Shown: positions 1 to 7,757, counted from the first letter of the stretch. The stretch is 9,840 nt of DNA from CAYZUC01 sp964481705 (GCA_964481705.1 CAYZUC010000103.1:1-9840), one strand, 5' to 3'. Notes: a model not told the origin generated them from the letters alone. Numbers and translations: made by a program.

Positions 1-45
1 AGAAACCAAAACCACCCCCATCATCACTATTACCCTTCTCTTCAT
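1..45 (-). CDS. N-terminus of a probable exported or membrane protein (partial)
   Basis: Only the first 15 codons are inside the window; the gene runs off the left edge. They read MKRRVIVMMGVVLVS, a short basic n-region (KRR) followed by a hydrophobic stretch. This is the usual opening of a signal peptide, lipoprotein leader or N-terminal membrane anchor. The ATG has an excellent ribosome binding site, AAAGGAGG, with AGGAGG at 52-57 and six bases before the start. The gene begins 37 bases after the stop of the upstream carboxylesterase, with no terminator between them, so the two are probably in one transcript. What the mature protein does cannot be told from 15 residues. I am confident that this is a real start and only moderately so about export. 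Confidence 0.7.
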   Translation of the reverse strand, partial: MKRRVIVMMGVVLVS

Positions 46-82
46 GTAAATCCTCCTTTATAAAGCGCCATTGCGCATAGTC

Positions 83-1492
83 TCAATTTATTGACACCTG
101 TCTCTGCTCTTCTGTCCAATCAATATAAGGCTTCATGTTATCTGCCATAGGACTGACTCTTTGCATTGCCTTGTCAAAAAAGCCCATGGTCATTGGTCGT
201 TCGCTGTCAAATGCTTTCCATTCCGGTAATGATACCTCATTCATATCATTTCCATTAGGATTACCAGTGCGTATAAAATTGCACAAGTAATCACACATCT
301 TTCTCGACAAATCATAATGTTCTCCCGTAAATGCTCTCGAACACTTTGCCAGAGTCTCAAAAAAGAACCATAATTCAGACGAATGAAATGCCCCCGGCTG
401 ATCCTTTCCCGGTATAAATGGTCCAAACTGATATACATAGTGCTCGGACAAGTAGGAATTCTCTTGTCTCCACCGACAAAGCTGACGTTCTCCCAGTTCA
501 ACGGAGCAAAAGGTATCGTTCTGCGAACCGGTTATAAACTCATTACTATTCCAACCAGTTAAAATTGGAACATCAAGGAATTGATGTGACTTAATCTGGT
601 TCCAATAGTAGTCCTTCTGAAAACTCCCATCTATGATTGGAAACCATAGCTTCCCATATGCTTCGTTCTGATCTCGTAACTGTTCTGCTGGTATTGCTCT
701 TGCTTCCTCAAGCGTATCTACTCCCAGATATGCAAAGAAATCCTTGCTCTGTTCAACAGCTTCGTCAAAGGTCGCAGAAAACATTTTTACAAAAGGGTCA
801 CTAAACACTCCACTCTCAACTACCGCACCCTGTATGTACTCTCTATTTTCCGGTCGTGCCAGCAGGGAGACTACACTTCCTCCTCCAGCCGACTGACCTC
901 CTATAACAATATGATCCGGATTTCCTCCAAATGCTGCAATATTATCCTTTACCCATTTGAGCCCAAATTCCTGATCAAGAAGTCCAAAATTAAACGTTGT
1001 TTGTGTGTCCTCTTCTCTCAGTAGCGGATGAGCCAAAAAGCCGAAAACATTCAGTCGATAAGCAATCGTCACAACTACAATTCCTCTTCTCGCAATCCGT
1101 TCCCCGTCAAATTCCATCTCCGCTGTATTGCCCCATTGAAATCCACCACCATGATAAAAGACATAAACCGGAAGTCTGTCATGTACCGATTTTGCATTTG
1201 TCCAAACATTCAGATATAAAGAATCCTCGCTCATGGGAATCTCTGGATCTACATTCCATTCATTTGTATAAATATTGTCTGTGTCCATTCCCGGTATGTT
1301 CTGCATGGAAATCGGTGCAAAGGTATAACACTCCCTTATTCCTTCCCAGTTCTCACACGGTTGGGGTGCACGCCAACGAAATCTCCCTATTGGAGGGGCT
1401 GCATATGGAATCCCTTTATATGCAACAATTCTAGGATCTGCCGCCGCTATCCCTTTCACCATTCCGTTCTTAATCTGTGTTGTCTTAATCAA
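83..1492 (-). CDS. Type-B carboxylesterase (alpha/beta hydrolase), TTG start
   Basis: A 469-residue carboxylesterase of the type-B (COesterase, PnbA-like) family, which hydrolyses carboxylic esters through a Ser-His-acid triad; the natural substrate is unknown. From the chosen start, the conserved N-terminal block YKGIPYAAPPIG is at about 26-37, the oxyanion-hole HGGG at 114-117, and the nucleophile elbow GGQSAGG with Ser201. Probable partners are Glu318 (in GWNSNEF) and His370 (in FHSSELWF). The elbow has Gln where most relatives have Glu (GESAGG). There is no signal peptide, so it should be cytosolic. The frame stays open upstream to an ATG at 1654, but that part overlaps the preceding gene's terminator. 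The family homology begins just after a TTG at 1492, which has a perfect AGGAGG eight bases upstream. Length is normal for the family (about 450-550). Esterase identity is very sure; the TTG start is likely. Confidence 0.93.
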   Translation of the reverse strand: MIKTTQIKNGMVKGIAAADPRIVAYKGIPYAAPPIGRFRWRAPQPCENWEGIRECYTFAPISMQNIPGMDTDNIYTNEWNVDPEIPMSEDSLYLNVWTNAKSVHDRLPVYVFYHGGGFQWGNTAEMEFDGERIARRGIVVVTIAYRLNVFGFLAHPLLREEDTQTTFNFGLLDQEFGLKWVKDNIAAFGGNPDHIVIGGQSAGGGSVVSLLARPENREYIQGAVVESGVFSDPFVKMFSATFDEAVEQSKDFFAYLGVDTLEEARAIPAEQLRDQNEAYGKLWFPIIDGSFQKDYYWNQIKSHQFLDVPILTGWNSNEFITGSQNDTFCSVELGERQLCRWRQENSYLSEHYVYQFGPFIPGKDQPGAFHSSELWFFFETLAKCSRAFTGEHYDLSRKMCDYLCNFIRTGNPNGNDMNEVSLPEWKAFDSERPMTMGFFDKAMQRVSPMADNMKPYIDWTEEQRQVSIN

Positions 1493-1500
1493 CTGTCTTT

Positions 1501-1506
1501 CCTCCT
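1501..1506 (-). promoter_or_regulatory. Ribosome binding site deciding the esterase start
   Basis: On the minus strand this is a perfect AGGAGG, eight bases (AAAGACAG) before the TTG at 1492-1490. The in-frame ATGs upstream at 1654 and 1561 have no comparable site at proper distance, and the ATG further down at 1462 lies inside the conserved domain. This site is therefore the main reason for calling a TTG start. Confidence 0.75.
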
Positions 1507-1551
1507 GGATGGTAACACATCTCAACTTAAACGATAAAGAATCTTCTAGTA

Positions 1552-1580
1552 ATTTTACCATTTTTTTAATACTATTTCTA
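1552..1580 (-). promoter_or_regulatory. Candidate sigma-A promoter for the esterase
   Basis: On the minus strand there is TAGAAA (1580-1575, four of six matches to TTGACA), a 17-base spacer, and TAAAAT (1557-1552, five of six matches to TATAAT). It lies between the terminator of the preceding gene and the TTG start and would give a leader of roughly 50 bases. In AT-rich DNA such matches arise by chance, so this is only a candidate. Confidence 0.3.
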
Positions 1581-1610
1581 CCTTTTCCTGTAATTATCTG
1601 ATTTCTTTCC

Positions 1611-1644
1611 GTAAAAAAGCCCGAAACAATATGATATGTTTCGG
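1611..1644 (-). terminator. Intrinsic terminator of the large signalling gene
   Basis: On the minus strand CCGAAACA and TGTTTCGG form a perfect 8-bp stem around an 8-base loop, followed directly by GCTTTTTT. It starts about 20 bases after the TAA of the signalling gene, the expected position for its 3' end. It also falls inside the open frame upstream of the esterase, which argues against the long esterase start. Confidence 0.85.
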
Positions 1645-1663
1645 ACTCTTTCATAAATAATGC

Positions 1664-4600
1664 TTACTTCTGCAAAAATGAGCAGCACATACGGTAAAGC
1701 TTATGAGGATCAATTGGTTTCGCAATATGTCCATTCATTCCTGCTATATATGCGCTTTTCTCATCGTCCTGGAAGGCATCCGCAGTCATGGCAATGATCG
1801 GAATATCCTTTGCATCCTTTCTAGACATACTACGAATCTCTTTTGTAGCTGTGATACCATCCATAATCGGCATTCGAATATCCATTAATATAATCCGATA
1901 ATAGCCCTTCGAAGAATTTCTGTACATCTGACACGCTTCCTTACCGTTCTCTGCCCTGTCTACGATACAGCCCTCCTTCTCAAGAAGTGCTCTTGCAATC
2001 TCCGTATTAATCTCATTGTCCTCTGCAAGAAGAATACGTGCTCCTCTTAAGGCAAGATAATCAGAAGGCTCTACTCTCTTCCTGTTTGTATCCGCTTCCT
2101 CTTTTATCTCGAAAGAAAACTCCAGGGTAAATCTTGTCCCCTTATTCATCTCACTTTCCAGTAAAATGGTTCCTCCCATTAAAAACACAAGCTCTTTTAC
2201 AATTGCCAGTCCAAGTCCGGTTCCATTATTTCTCTCAGAAGCTTCCTTACGATACTCTTGATTAAAGCTTTCGAACGCATGAGGAATGAACTCCTCTTTC
2301 ATGCCAATACCATTATCCTGTACAATAAAACGTTTTCTCGAAATACCTGGCTCATCGGATGGCAATTCCTGAATTATGAGCTCCACGTGTCCACCATGAC
2401 GTGTAAATTTCACTGCATTCGATAGAAGATTGATAAAAATCTGATTAAAACGAACTCGATCCACCAGGATGACTTCACTGTCTACCTTCTCGGTATCCAT
2501 TGTAAAAGTAATGTCTCTTCTTTGGCTCTGTTGACCTATGACATTTTGTATTGTCTTTCGAAAATCTTCCAATGAATAAGGTTCCGGGTTCAGTTCTATT
2601 CGATTTTGTTCTATTCGTGACATATCCAGAACATCATTCACAATTCCTAACAAATATTCTCCTGAAACATTGATTCGTTCCAAATACTCTCGTAGTTTAT
2701 TCGCATCTGCGCCTTCCCATAGTTCTTTGTTGGAAAAGGCAAGAACTGCATTCAAGGGAGTACGAATATCATGACTCATATGTGAAAGGAAATCACTCTT
2801 TGCATTGTTGGCTCTATTTGCCCTGTTCACAGCATCTTCAAGTTCCTTCTTATGTATCTGTTCCTTGCGGTAGAGACTCGTCACATCACGTCTGGTGATT
2901 ACAATGCTGTCGCGTATTTCATCCAGGTAGCATGCTTTTGCGACTTTCAAATGCATACCTGCATCATCCTGAATCTGATAACTAAGCGTCACTGTTTTCT
3001 TTGTATTTAATTTATCCTGCAGATTCTTGATTTGATAGAACTCTCGAAATTCTTCTCTGCTTTCCTCTTTTACTATTGTTGTACAGCATTTCTCTATTTC
3101 TTTTGCGAAATCAAACTTGTCATAAAGCCTATTATAGTTGGTCTTCTCGAGCATATGTGCAATTGCACCGACTCCGGTCTTTACATTTACATAGATTACA
3201 GACTCAATATCCTCATCCAGTATAGTCTCAATTGCCATATGAGACTTCCAGGCATCATCGATATTACTGCAATAACAAAATGCAATAACATCTCCATTCT
3301 CCGGTTTCTCCAAGATGTATACATCCGTTCGAACCCAACGATATACCGGCTCACCGATTTTTCTGCGATAAACAATAGATATCTCACGTTCTCCTCGTTC
3401 AAATGCTTTTCTAAGTCCGTCTGCAAAAATGGTATCACGAACGCGTTCCCTATCCTCCGGCAAAATCTTATCCATAATCAAAGAACCATCTGTTCCTTTG
3501 AGCTCATCCTTCATGTTCTCGCTATCATCATTTTGGCAGCGATTCTCATATTCTTCAACTGTGTTTGTCGTAAGATTGAACTGATAATACAAGACTGCAT
3601 TTTTCATAAGTGTCTTACGGAGTTGTTTTTCGTGTTCATATCGATTACGATTCTCATGCTCCATAAGATCCAATTTCTCGTTAGCCGTCTTTTGTTCTGT
3701 AATATCGCGTCCCACTCCATAAATACCCAGAATAACACCAGCGGAATCTCGTAGTAAATACTTGGAGGTACAGGAGTATCTCATGCTGTCATCCTTACTC
3801 GGTAAGTTCTCGATGTAATCTATCAATGCTTTTCCACTATCGAGAACTTTTGTATCATCCTCTCGGAACTTCTCTGCCATAGGCTTTGGAAATAAATCAT
3901 AATCGTTTTTACCAATGATGTCATTTTCATTTTCAAGTCCTGCCATTTGCGCAAAGGCTCTTGAGGCACATACATAATTCAGTACACGGTCTTTGACAAA
4001 GGTCAAGTCGCTGGAGGATGCCATCATCATCTCCAATGCGGCAGGTATCATCTGTCGGAAAGTGATTTCATTCTCCTCTATGGATGTATACGTTGCATAC
4101 AGAAGTGACCTTCCGGCTTTATTCTTCATCAGATTTGCACGTATCAAAAAGGGGATGTAATGCCCATCTTTATGTCTGATATGTATCTCACATTCCTGCT
4201 CTGTCCTGTATTTCACAATATTCTGTAGCATAATTGCCAAGGAAGAGCGATCCTCCATCATAACGACATCTATTAATGTACGATCACTTAATTCTTCCGC
4301 TAACCGTCCAACCATTTCCCAGTATCTCTTATTCAGATAGATACCATGAAGCTGTTTATTCGATAACTCAAAGATTCCTGCACCACATGGGAGATTTTCC
4401 AACAACTCTATCTGGTTATCCCGCTCTCTGCTTTCATCTGTAATATCTTCCATGACGCTTACCTGGACGTTCTGGTCGCTTCCGGGATACTTCAGACTCA
4501 CAGCCATCATACGAACCTTAATAATGGAGCGATCTCGGCAAACAGCACGGTATTCCAGAACGCACGGTGCATCTCCAGGTTTCAGACTGTTTACTCTCTC

Positions 4601-6916
4601 GTATACCCGTTCTCGATCATCCGGATGAATCAGGGAATAGATATCCGAAGTCTTTTTTTCAAATTGCTTTCTCGTATACTTCATCATTGTATAATACTGA
4701 TCATTGGAAAACAGGAAATCCACTCCTTTTCCATTTAACACCGTCGCAGTAATACCACTCGCAACATTCGACAGTACCGTATCCATCAGTATTTCTGACT
4801 TCTTCTCACTAATACGCAGAGTCTTCTCTTCCGTGATATCCTCAATAAGACAATAGATCATAGAGCGATTCCCTGTCCTTGCAATTAACCGCAGCCATGT
4901 TTTAAAGAAAGCGGATTCCCCAGGTTTACGAAATCCTACCAATTCCATTTCATCGGTTACTTCGCACCTTTCATTAACTGCCTTCTCAATAGCATTGTAG
5001 GCCGAAACGCGTGATTCCGCAGTCATATAGTGCTCCCACCCAATATTCATCGGATCAACATAGGTTGATTCACTTCCGCTGAGCACCTGTGCGTACTTAT
5101 CATTCATCCGCAGAATATCAACCTTGCCATTTTGATATTCAAAAACACAGGCTCCACCAACATAACTGTTAAAAATCAAAGAGTCAATGGATTTTGGGTT
5201 CCAAAAAGAAAAGTTATCATAGTTCTTCACCTTTTCCATCTTAAGAATCGTCTCCGTAAATTCCTTATCCTCAATGATCTTCAGATATTCCTCCTTGGGT
5301 AATGGCTTGGAATAAAGGTATCCCTGAATATAATAGCAGCCAATTGATTTCAGAAAATCCGCCTGTTCTACTTCTTCCACGCCCTCCGCAATGACAGCCA
5401 TTCCAATCCATCTTGCCATACGTACGATAGATTCCACAATACTTCCACCACGTTCGGAATTGTGTTTTCCTTCTTGAAAACGCATATCCAATTTCAAAAC
5501 ATCCGCAGGGACGTCCTTTAAGGTATTCAGAGAAGAATACCCACTGCCAAAATCGTCAATTTCCACTATAAAACCATGACGTTTAAAATCCTCTACCACA
5601 CTGATAATACGATCTCCCATATAAGAAAAAGCAGACTCCGTAATCTCCAGGCGTAACATTTCAACCGGAATTCGATACTTCTTTACCAAGCTGATTATCG
5701 TAGATACCAGATCCTCACGTATCAGATCATAGCGTGACACGTTAACGGATACCGGGATAATACCCAAGGGCGAGTTTTTCATTTCTTTTAAGAAGATGCA
5801 CGCTTGTTCCCATACGAATTTATCAACCTCATATACAAAACCATTTCTTTCAAAGATTGGAATAAACAGCCCCGGTGAAATCAATCCTCTCTCTGGATGA
5901 CGCCAGCGAACCAGTGCTTCTGCGCCAATCAACGCTCTAGAATCATGATTAAACTGTGGTTGATACCATACCTCAAACTGTTTAGATTTAAGAGCATGGT
6001 TCATCTGGCTGACAATTTCCTGTTCGTCCAGAATCTGTTTCCTCATGCTGTCCTTATAAAATGCAATATGTTGGTCAAATCTTCCCTTTACAGACTCTTT
6101 TGCAAGAACCGCGCGGTCATACATCACACTGGGATCCAGGTGAATATCATCCACAATATATCGACCAATGGAAAAGGTAATTGGTAAAAGAGAGCCATCC
6201 AACAATGCTGCTTTTTGACGAATCTCTTCGATTTTATCGGAATCAATAAAGCTCTTTGGATAAAGAACCGCAAAATTATCTGCCCATACTCTCGATATGA
6301 TAGCCCCTTCCGAACCAAAGCCTTCCGCAAAAACCTGTGCAATCCTCTTTAATACTTCATCACCTTTTCTTGTGCCATACTGATCATTAATTACCTTAAA
6401 TCTCTCTACATCAAAACAAGCCATTACATAGGTGCCTGGTGGTTTTGAATGTATCATTTCCTTTGTATGCTCAAAAAAAGCAGCACGGCTAAGCAGACCC
6501 GTCAGAGAATCCCTTCTGGTCGCGTTCACAATCGCTGCTTGTTCTCTCATTTTAATTGTATTTCTAAGACGATGCTTTATGATCTGAGCATCATATGGCT
6601 TTATGATATACTCAATTGCTCCTATACGCAATGCCTCTCGTTCCGACTCCTGTGCATCCTGTCCGGTTGCCACAATGACCGGTATCTGTGCCAGTTCCGG
6701 TATCGACTGCATCTGTTCCAATACCTCAAGACCATTCATTTTGGGCATAAGCAAATCTAATATGACGGCAGATATGGTGTCATGCTCTTCTTTCAAAAGC
6801 TCCATCGCCACATCTCCATCCTCGGCTTCTAATGTCTCATACTCATCCTCGAGAATATGGCATAACAAAGCCCGATTTATATCATGATCTTCTACAATTA
6901 ACACTCGTCTACGCAT
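1664..6916 (-). CDS. REC-GGDEF(degenerate)-EAL-PAS-hybrid histidine kinase-REC, c-di-GMP phosphodiesterase/phosphorelay protein
   Basis: A 1750-residue cytosolic signalling protein without membrane segments. Order, from the ATG at 6916: receiver 1 (1-123; acidic pair near 9-11, phospho-Asp54 in ILDLLMPKMNG, Lys106); GGDEF-like domain (about 130-285) with the motif decayed to WADNF at 211-215, so probably not a cyclase; EAL domain (about 300-545) with the expected catalytic set: Glu333 of EAL, Asn392, Glu424, Asp454-Asp455 (DDFGSG), Lys475, Glu511, Gln531. This is probably an active c-di-GMP phosphodiesterase. About six PAS-like modules follow (577-1350), several ending in D-I-T or similar. 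Then HisKA (His1382 in SHDIRTPL), HATPase (Asn1500 in NLLSNAVKFT, DNGIGM, GTGLGLAI) and receiver 2 (phospho-Asp1679 in LMDIRMPIMDG, Lys1733). No HPt domain is seen, so a relay would need a separate one. The start at 6916 is preferred over the in-frame ATG at 6937 because AGGGGGGG precedes it by ten bases and the receiver begins there. Confidence 0.93.
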   Translation of the reverse strand: MRRRVLIVEDHDINRALLCHILEDEYETLEAEDGDVAMELLKEEHDTISAVILDLLMPKMNGLEVLEQMQSIPELAQIPVIVATGQDAQESEREALRIGAIEYIIKPYDAQIIKHRLRNTIKMREQAAIVNATRRDSLTGLLSRAAFFEHTKEMIHSKPPGTYVMACFDVERFKVINDQYGTRKGDEVLKRIAQVFAEGFGSEGAIISRVWADNFAVLYPKSFIDSDKIEEIRQKAALLDGSLLPITFSIGRYIVDDIHLDPSVMYDRAVLAKESVKGRFDQHIAFYKDSMRKQILDEQEIVSQMNHALKSKQFEVWYQPQFNHDSRALIGAEALVRWRHPERGLISPGLFIPIFERNGFVYEVDKFVWEQACIFLKEMKNSPLGIIPVSVNVSRYDLIREDLVSTIISLVKKYRIPVEMLRLEITESAFSYMGDRIISVVEDFKRHGFIVEIDDFGSGYSSLNTLKDVPADVLKLDMRFQEGKHNSERGGSIVESIVRMARWIGMAVIAEGVEEVEQADFLKSIGCYYIQGYLYSKPLPKEEYLKIIEDKEFTETILKMEKVKNYDNFSFWNPKSIDSLIFNSYVGGACVFEYQNGKVDILRMNDKYAQVLSGSESTYVDPMNIGWEHYMTAESRVSAYNAIEKAVNERCEVTDEMELVGFRKPGESAFFKTWLRLIARTGNRSMIYCLIEDITEEKTLRISEKKSEILMDTVLSNVASGITATVLNGKGVDFLFSNDQYYTMMKYTRKQFEKKTSDIYSLIHPDDRERVYERVNSLKPGDAPCVLEYRAVCRDRSIIKVRMMAVSLKYPGSDQNVQVSVMEDITDESRERDNQIELLENLPCGAGIFELSNKQLHGIYLNKRYWEMVGRLAEELSDRTLIDVVMMEDRSSLAIMLQNIVKYRTEQECEIHIRHKDGHYIPFLIRANLMKNKAGRSLLYATYTSIEENEITFRQMIPAALEMMMASSSDLTFVKDRVLNYVCASRAFAQMAGLENENDIIGKNDYDLFPKPMAEKFREDDTKVLDSGKALIDYIENLPSKDDSMRYSCTSKYLLRDSAGVILGIYGVGRDITEQKTANEKLDLMEHENRNRYEHEKQLRKTLMKNAVLYYQFNLTTNTVEEYENRCQNDDSENMKDELKGTDGSLIMDKILPEDRERVRDTIFADGLRKAFERGEREISIVYRRKIGEPVYRWVRTDVYILEKPENGDVIAFCYCSNIDDAWKSHMAIETILDEDIESVIYVNVKTGVGAIAHMLEKTNYNRLYDKFDFAKEIEKCCTTIVKEESREEFREFYQIKNLQDKLNTKKTVTLSYQIQDDAGMHLKVAKACYLDEIRDSIVITRRDVTSLYRKEQIHKKELEDAVNRANRANNAKSDFLSHMSHDIRTPLNAVLAFSNKELWEGADANKLREYLERINVSGEYLLGIVNDVLDMSRIEQNRIELNPEPYSLEDFRKTIQNVIGQQSQRRDITFTMDTEKVDSEVILVDRVRFNQIFINLLSNAVKFTRHGGHVELIIQELPSDEPGISRKRFIVQDNGIGMKEEFIPHAFESFNQEYRKEASERNNGTGLGLAIVKELVFLMGGTILLESEMNKGTRFTLEFSFEIKEEADTNRKRVEPSDYLALRGARILLAEDNEINTEIARALLEKEGCIVDRAENGKEACQMYRNSSKGYYRIILMDIRMPIMDGITATKEIRSMSRKDAKDIPIIAMTADAFQDDEKSAYIAGMNGHIAKPIDPHKLYRMCCSFLQK

Positions 6917-6926
6917 AGTAAACCGT

Positions 6927-6934
6927 CCCCCCCT
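6927..6934 (-). promoter_or_regulatory. G-rich ribosome binding site of the signalling gene
   Basis: AGGGGGGG ends ten bases before the ATG at 6916. It overlaps the alternative in-frame ATG at 6937-6935, which has no purine-rich site of its own, so the downstream ATG is the better start. The run of seven G is unusual for a Shine-Dalgarno site and could vary in length. Confidence 0.6.
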
Positions 6935-6974
6935 CATATGATGTCACAGATTTAGTAAATCCAAATTTTGTATA

Positions 6975-7004
6975 TAAAAAATCCCTGATGCATCTGCATC
7001 AGGG
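6975..7004 (-). terminator. Intrinsic terminator upstream of the signalling gene
   Basis: On the minus strand CCCTGATGCA and TGCATCAGGG are perfectly complementary arms separated by two bases (the real loop would be about four), followed by ATTTTTT. It points toward the signalling gene and ends about 60 bases before the ATG at 6916. No convincing promoter lies between them. It may simply end transcription arriving from the small membrane protein gene, but because the best promoter for the signalling gene is upstream of it, conditional read-through is likely. Confidence 0.85.
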
Positions 7005-7084
7005 TTATCAAACAGTGCATGTTGATCTGACTAAGAGACCCCTTCTATCTCATAATCAATCAAATAGCATGCAACCATTTAACC
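7003..7084 (-). promoter_or_regulatory. Structured 5' leader, possible conditional-termination RNA
   Basis: Between the promoter at 7109-7137 and the terminator, the minus-strand RNA can form nested pairings. GGTTA (7084-7080) pairs with TAACC (7007-7003), and TGCATG (7073-7068) with CATGCA (7021-7016). A long imperfect hairpin (7063-7022) has arms TTGATTGATTATGAGA and TCTCTTAGTCAGATCAA, one bulged A, one mismatch, and a nine-base loop TAGAAGGGG. The outer helix uses two C residues of the terminator's first arm (7004-7003), so helix and full terminator compete. This is the architecture of a riboswitch or attenuator. I could not match it to c-di-GMP-I or -II, preQ1, purine, fluoride or T-box consensus elements. 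The rest of the gene-free stretch (7141-7294) shows only a candidate promoter. Confidence 0.45.
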
Positions 7085-7108
7085 ATATTTAGTATTTCCT
7101 TTGACCTC

Positions 7109-7137
7109 ATTCTACACAAATAGTATATCTATGCCAA
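7109..7137 (-). promoter_or_regulatory. Probable sigma-A promoter of the signalling gene
   Basis: On the minus strand TTGGCA (7137-7132, five of six), a 17-base spacer and TAGAAT (7114-7109, five of six) make a strong match to the vegetative consensus. Transcription would start near 7102, giving a leader of about 185 bases that contains the structured element and the terminator. Confidence 0.6.
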
Positions 7138-7220
7138 GAATATTTTGGTTTTCACGCTCAATGTGGCAAATAATTTTAGCATATTCTTAACATTTGTAAG
7201 CGGCGTCTGCATTTTCGTGC

Positions 7221-7250
7221 ATTATATGGTGTTTGCTCATATATTGTCTG
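7221..7250 (-). promoter_or_regulatory. Second candidate promoter upstream of the signalling gene
   Basis: On the minus strand CAGACA (7250-7245, four of six) is followed after 18 bases by a perfect TATAAT (7226-7221). It would start transcription near 7214 and also read through the structured leader. It is weaker overall than the promoter at 7109-7137 because of the poorer -35 and longer spacer. Confidence 0.35.
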
Positions 7251-7294
7251 TCTATTCACCAAAATGAATTCTTACCATTGCCCTATGTTATCCT

Positions 7295-7382
7295 CTATTG
7301 CATCCTCAACATCTTTTGTTCATAATCATTGTCTTTTTTCGCATCAAAGCCAACCGGTAAATACTCCTGCTTGTCACAAATT
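7295..7382 (-). other. Protein-like +1-frame tail of the small membrane protein
   Basis: Directly after the UGA of the small membrane protein, the +1 frame stays open to a TAG at 7295-7297. If the ribosome slips +1 at AAA UGA, the added sequence begins EICDKQEYLPVGFDAKK and ends in KMLRMQ, about 29 residues in all. Its composition is charged, polar and soluble-looking, unlike random AT-rich translation, and would suit a cytoplasmic tail. Equally, the loss of a single A in the AAAGAAATGA run would fuse it in frame, so a recent frameshift mutation or a sequencing error explains it too. Confidence 0.4.
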
Positions 7383-7727
7383 TCATTTCTTTATCGCCCA
7401 GCCGATACGTATTCCATATAAAAACCAAATATAAAAATACCATATAACAAGTGTTATTGTTGGATAGGGTATTCCTGCAAATTTCATTCCAAATGCAATT
7501 ACCAATGCAACTACAGAAATGATATCAAAATAATAATACTTGCTTCCCTTACCAACAATTAAATTGATCACAGTGGCCAACAGAAAAGAATAGTCCATGA
7601 ATAGAATCAGTATACCAACCACATCATACCATTGAAGCTTCATACCTTCATAAAAGACACCTGCAATTGCCAAAGTAGCTGCAACAAAAACGAAAATATT
7701 GAGTCCTCTTGAGATCTTCCTGAACAT
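7383..7727 (-). CDS. Small four-helix membrane protein of unknown function
   Basis: A 114-residue protein that I do not recognise. It has a short basic N-terminus (MFRKISRG) and four hydrophobic segments at about 10-26, 33-57, 66-82 and 86-107, with the short loop GKGSKYYY between the second and third. It is therefore an integral inner-membrane protein. The start has AAGAGGG seven bases upstream. The gene lies 83 bases after the radical SAM gene and has its own good promoter in that gap, so it can be expressed alone or by read-through. The frame ends IKK-UGA, but a protein-like sequence continues in the +1 frame to 7295 (described separately). The full-length form may thus be about 143 residues, made by frameshifting, or the gene may be a recent frameshift mutant. 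No enzyme motif is visible. Confidence 0.75.
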   Translation of the reverse strand: MFRKISRGLNIFVFVAATLAIAGVFYEGMKLQWYDVVGILILFMDYSFLLATVINLIVGKGSKYYYFDIISVVALVIAFGMKFAGIPYPTITLVIWYFYIWFLYGIRIGWAIKK

Positions 7728-7757
7728 AATAATCCCTCTTTACTTTTTTAGTTACAC

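Noticed and set aside
1493..1654. N-terminal extension of the esterase starting at the ATG at 1654 or 1561
   Set aside because: The region holds the previous gene's terminator, neither ATG has a well-placed ribosome binding site, and the residues do not look like the esterase family.
3032..3754. A 240-codon open frame on the plus strand
   Set aside because: It lies wholly antisense to the PAS region of the signalling gene, is rich in Cys, Ile, Phe and Tyr as expected for an antisense shadow, and resembles no family.
7101..7129. Plus-strand promoter-like TTGACC-17-TATATC
   Set aside because: No plus-strand gene or RNA structure follows it, and it overlaps the better minus-strand promoter. 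In AT-rich DNA a chance match is likely.
7003..7294. c-di-GMP riboswitch upstream of the phosphodiesterase gene
   Set aside because: The conserved c-di-GMP-I and c-di-GMP-II sequence blocks could not be found on the minus strand, although the leader looks structured. A covariance search would be the proper test.
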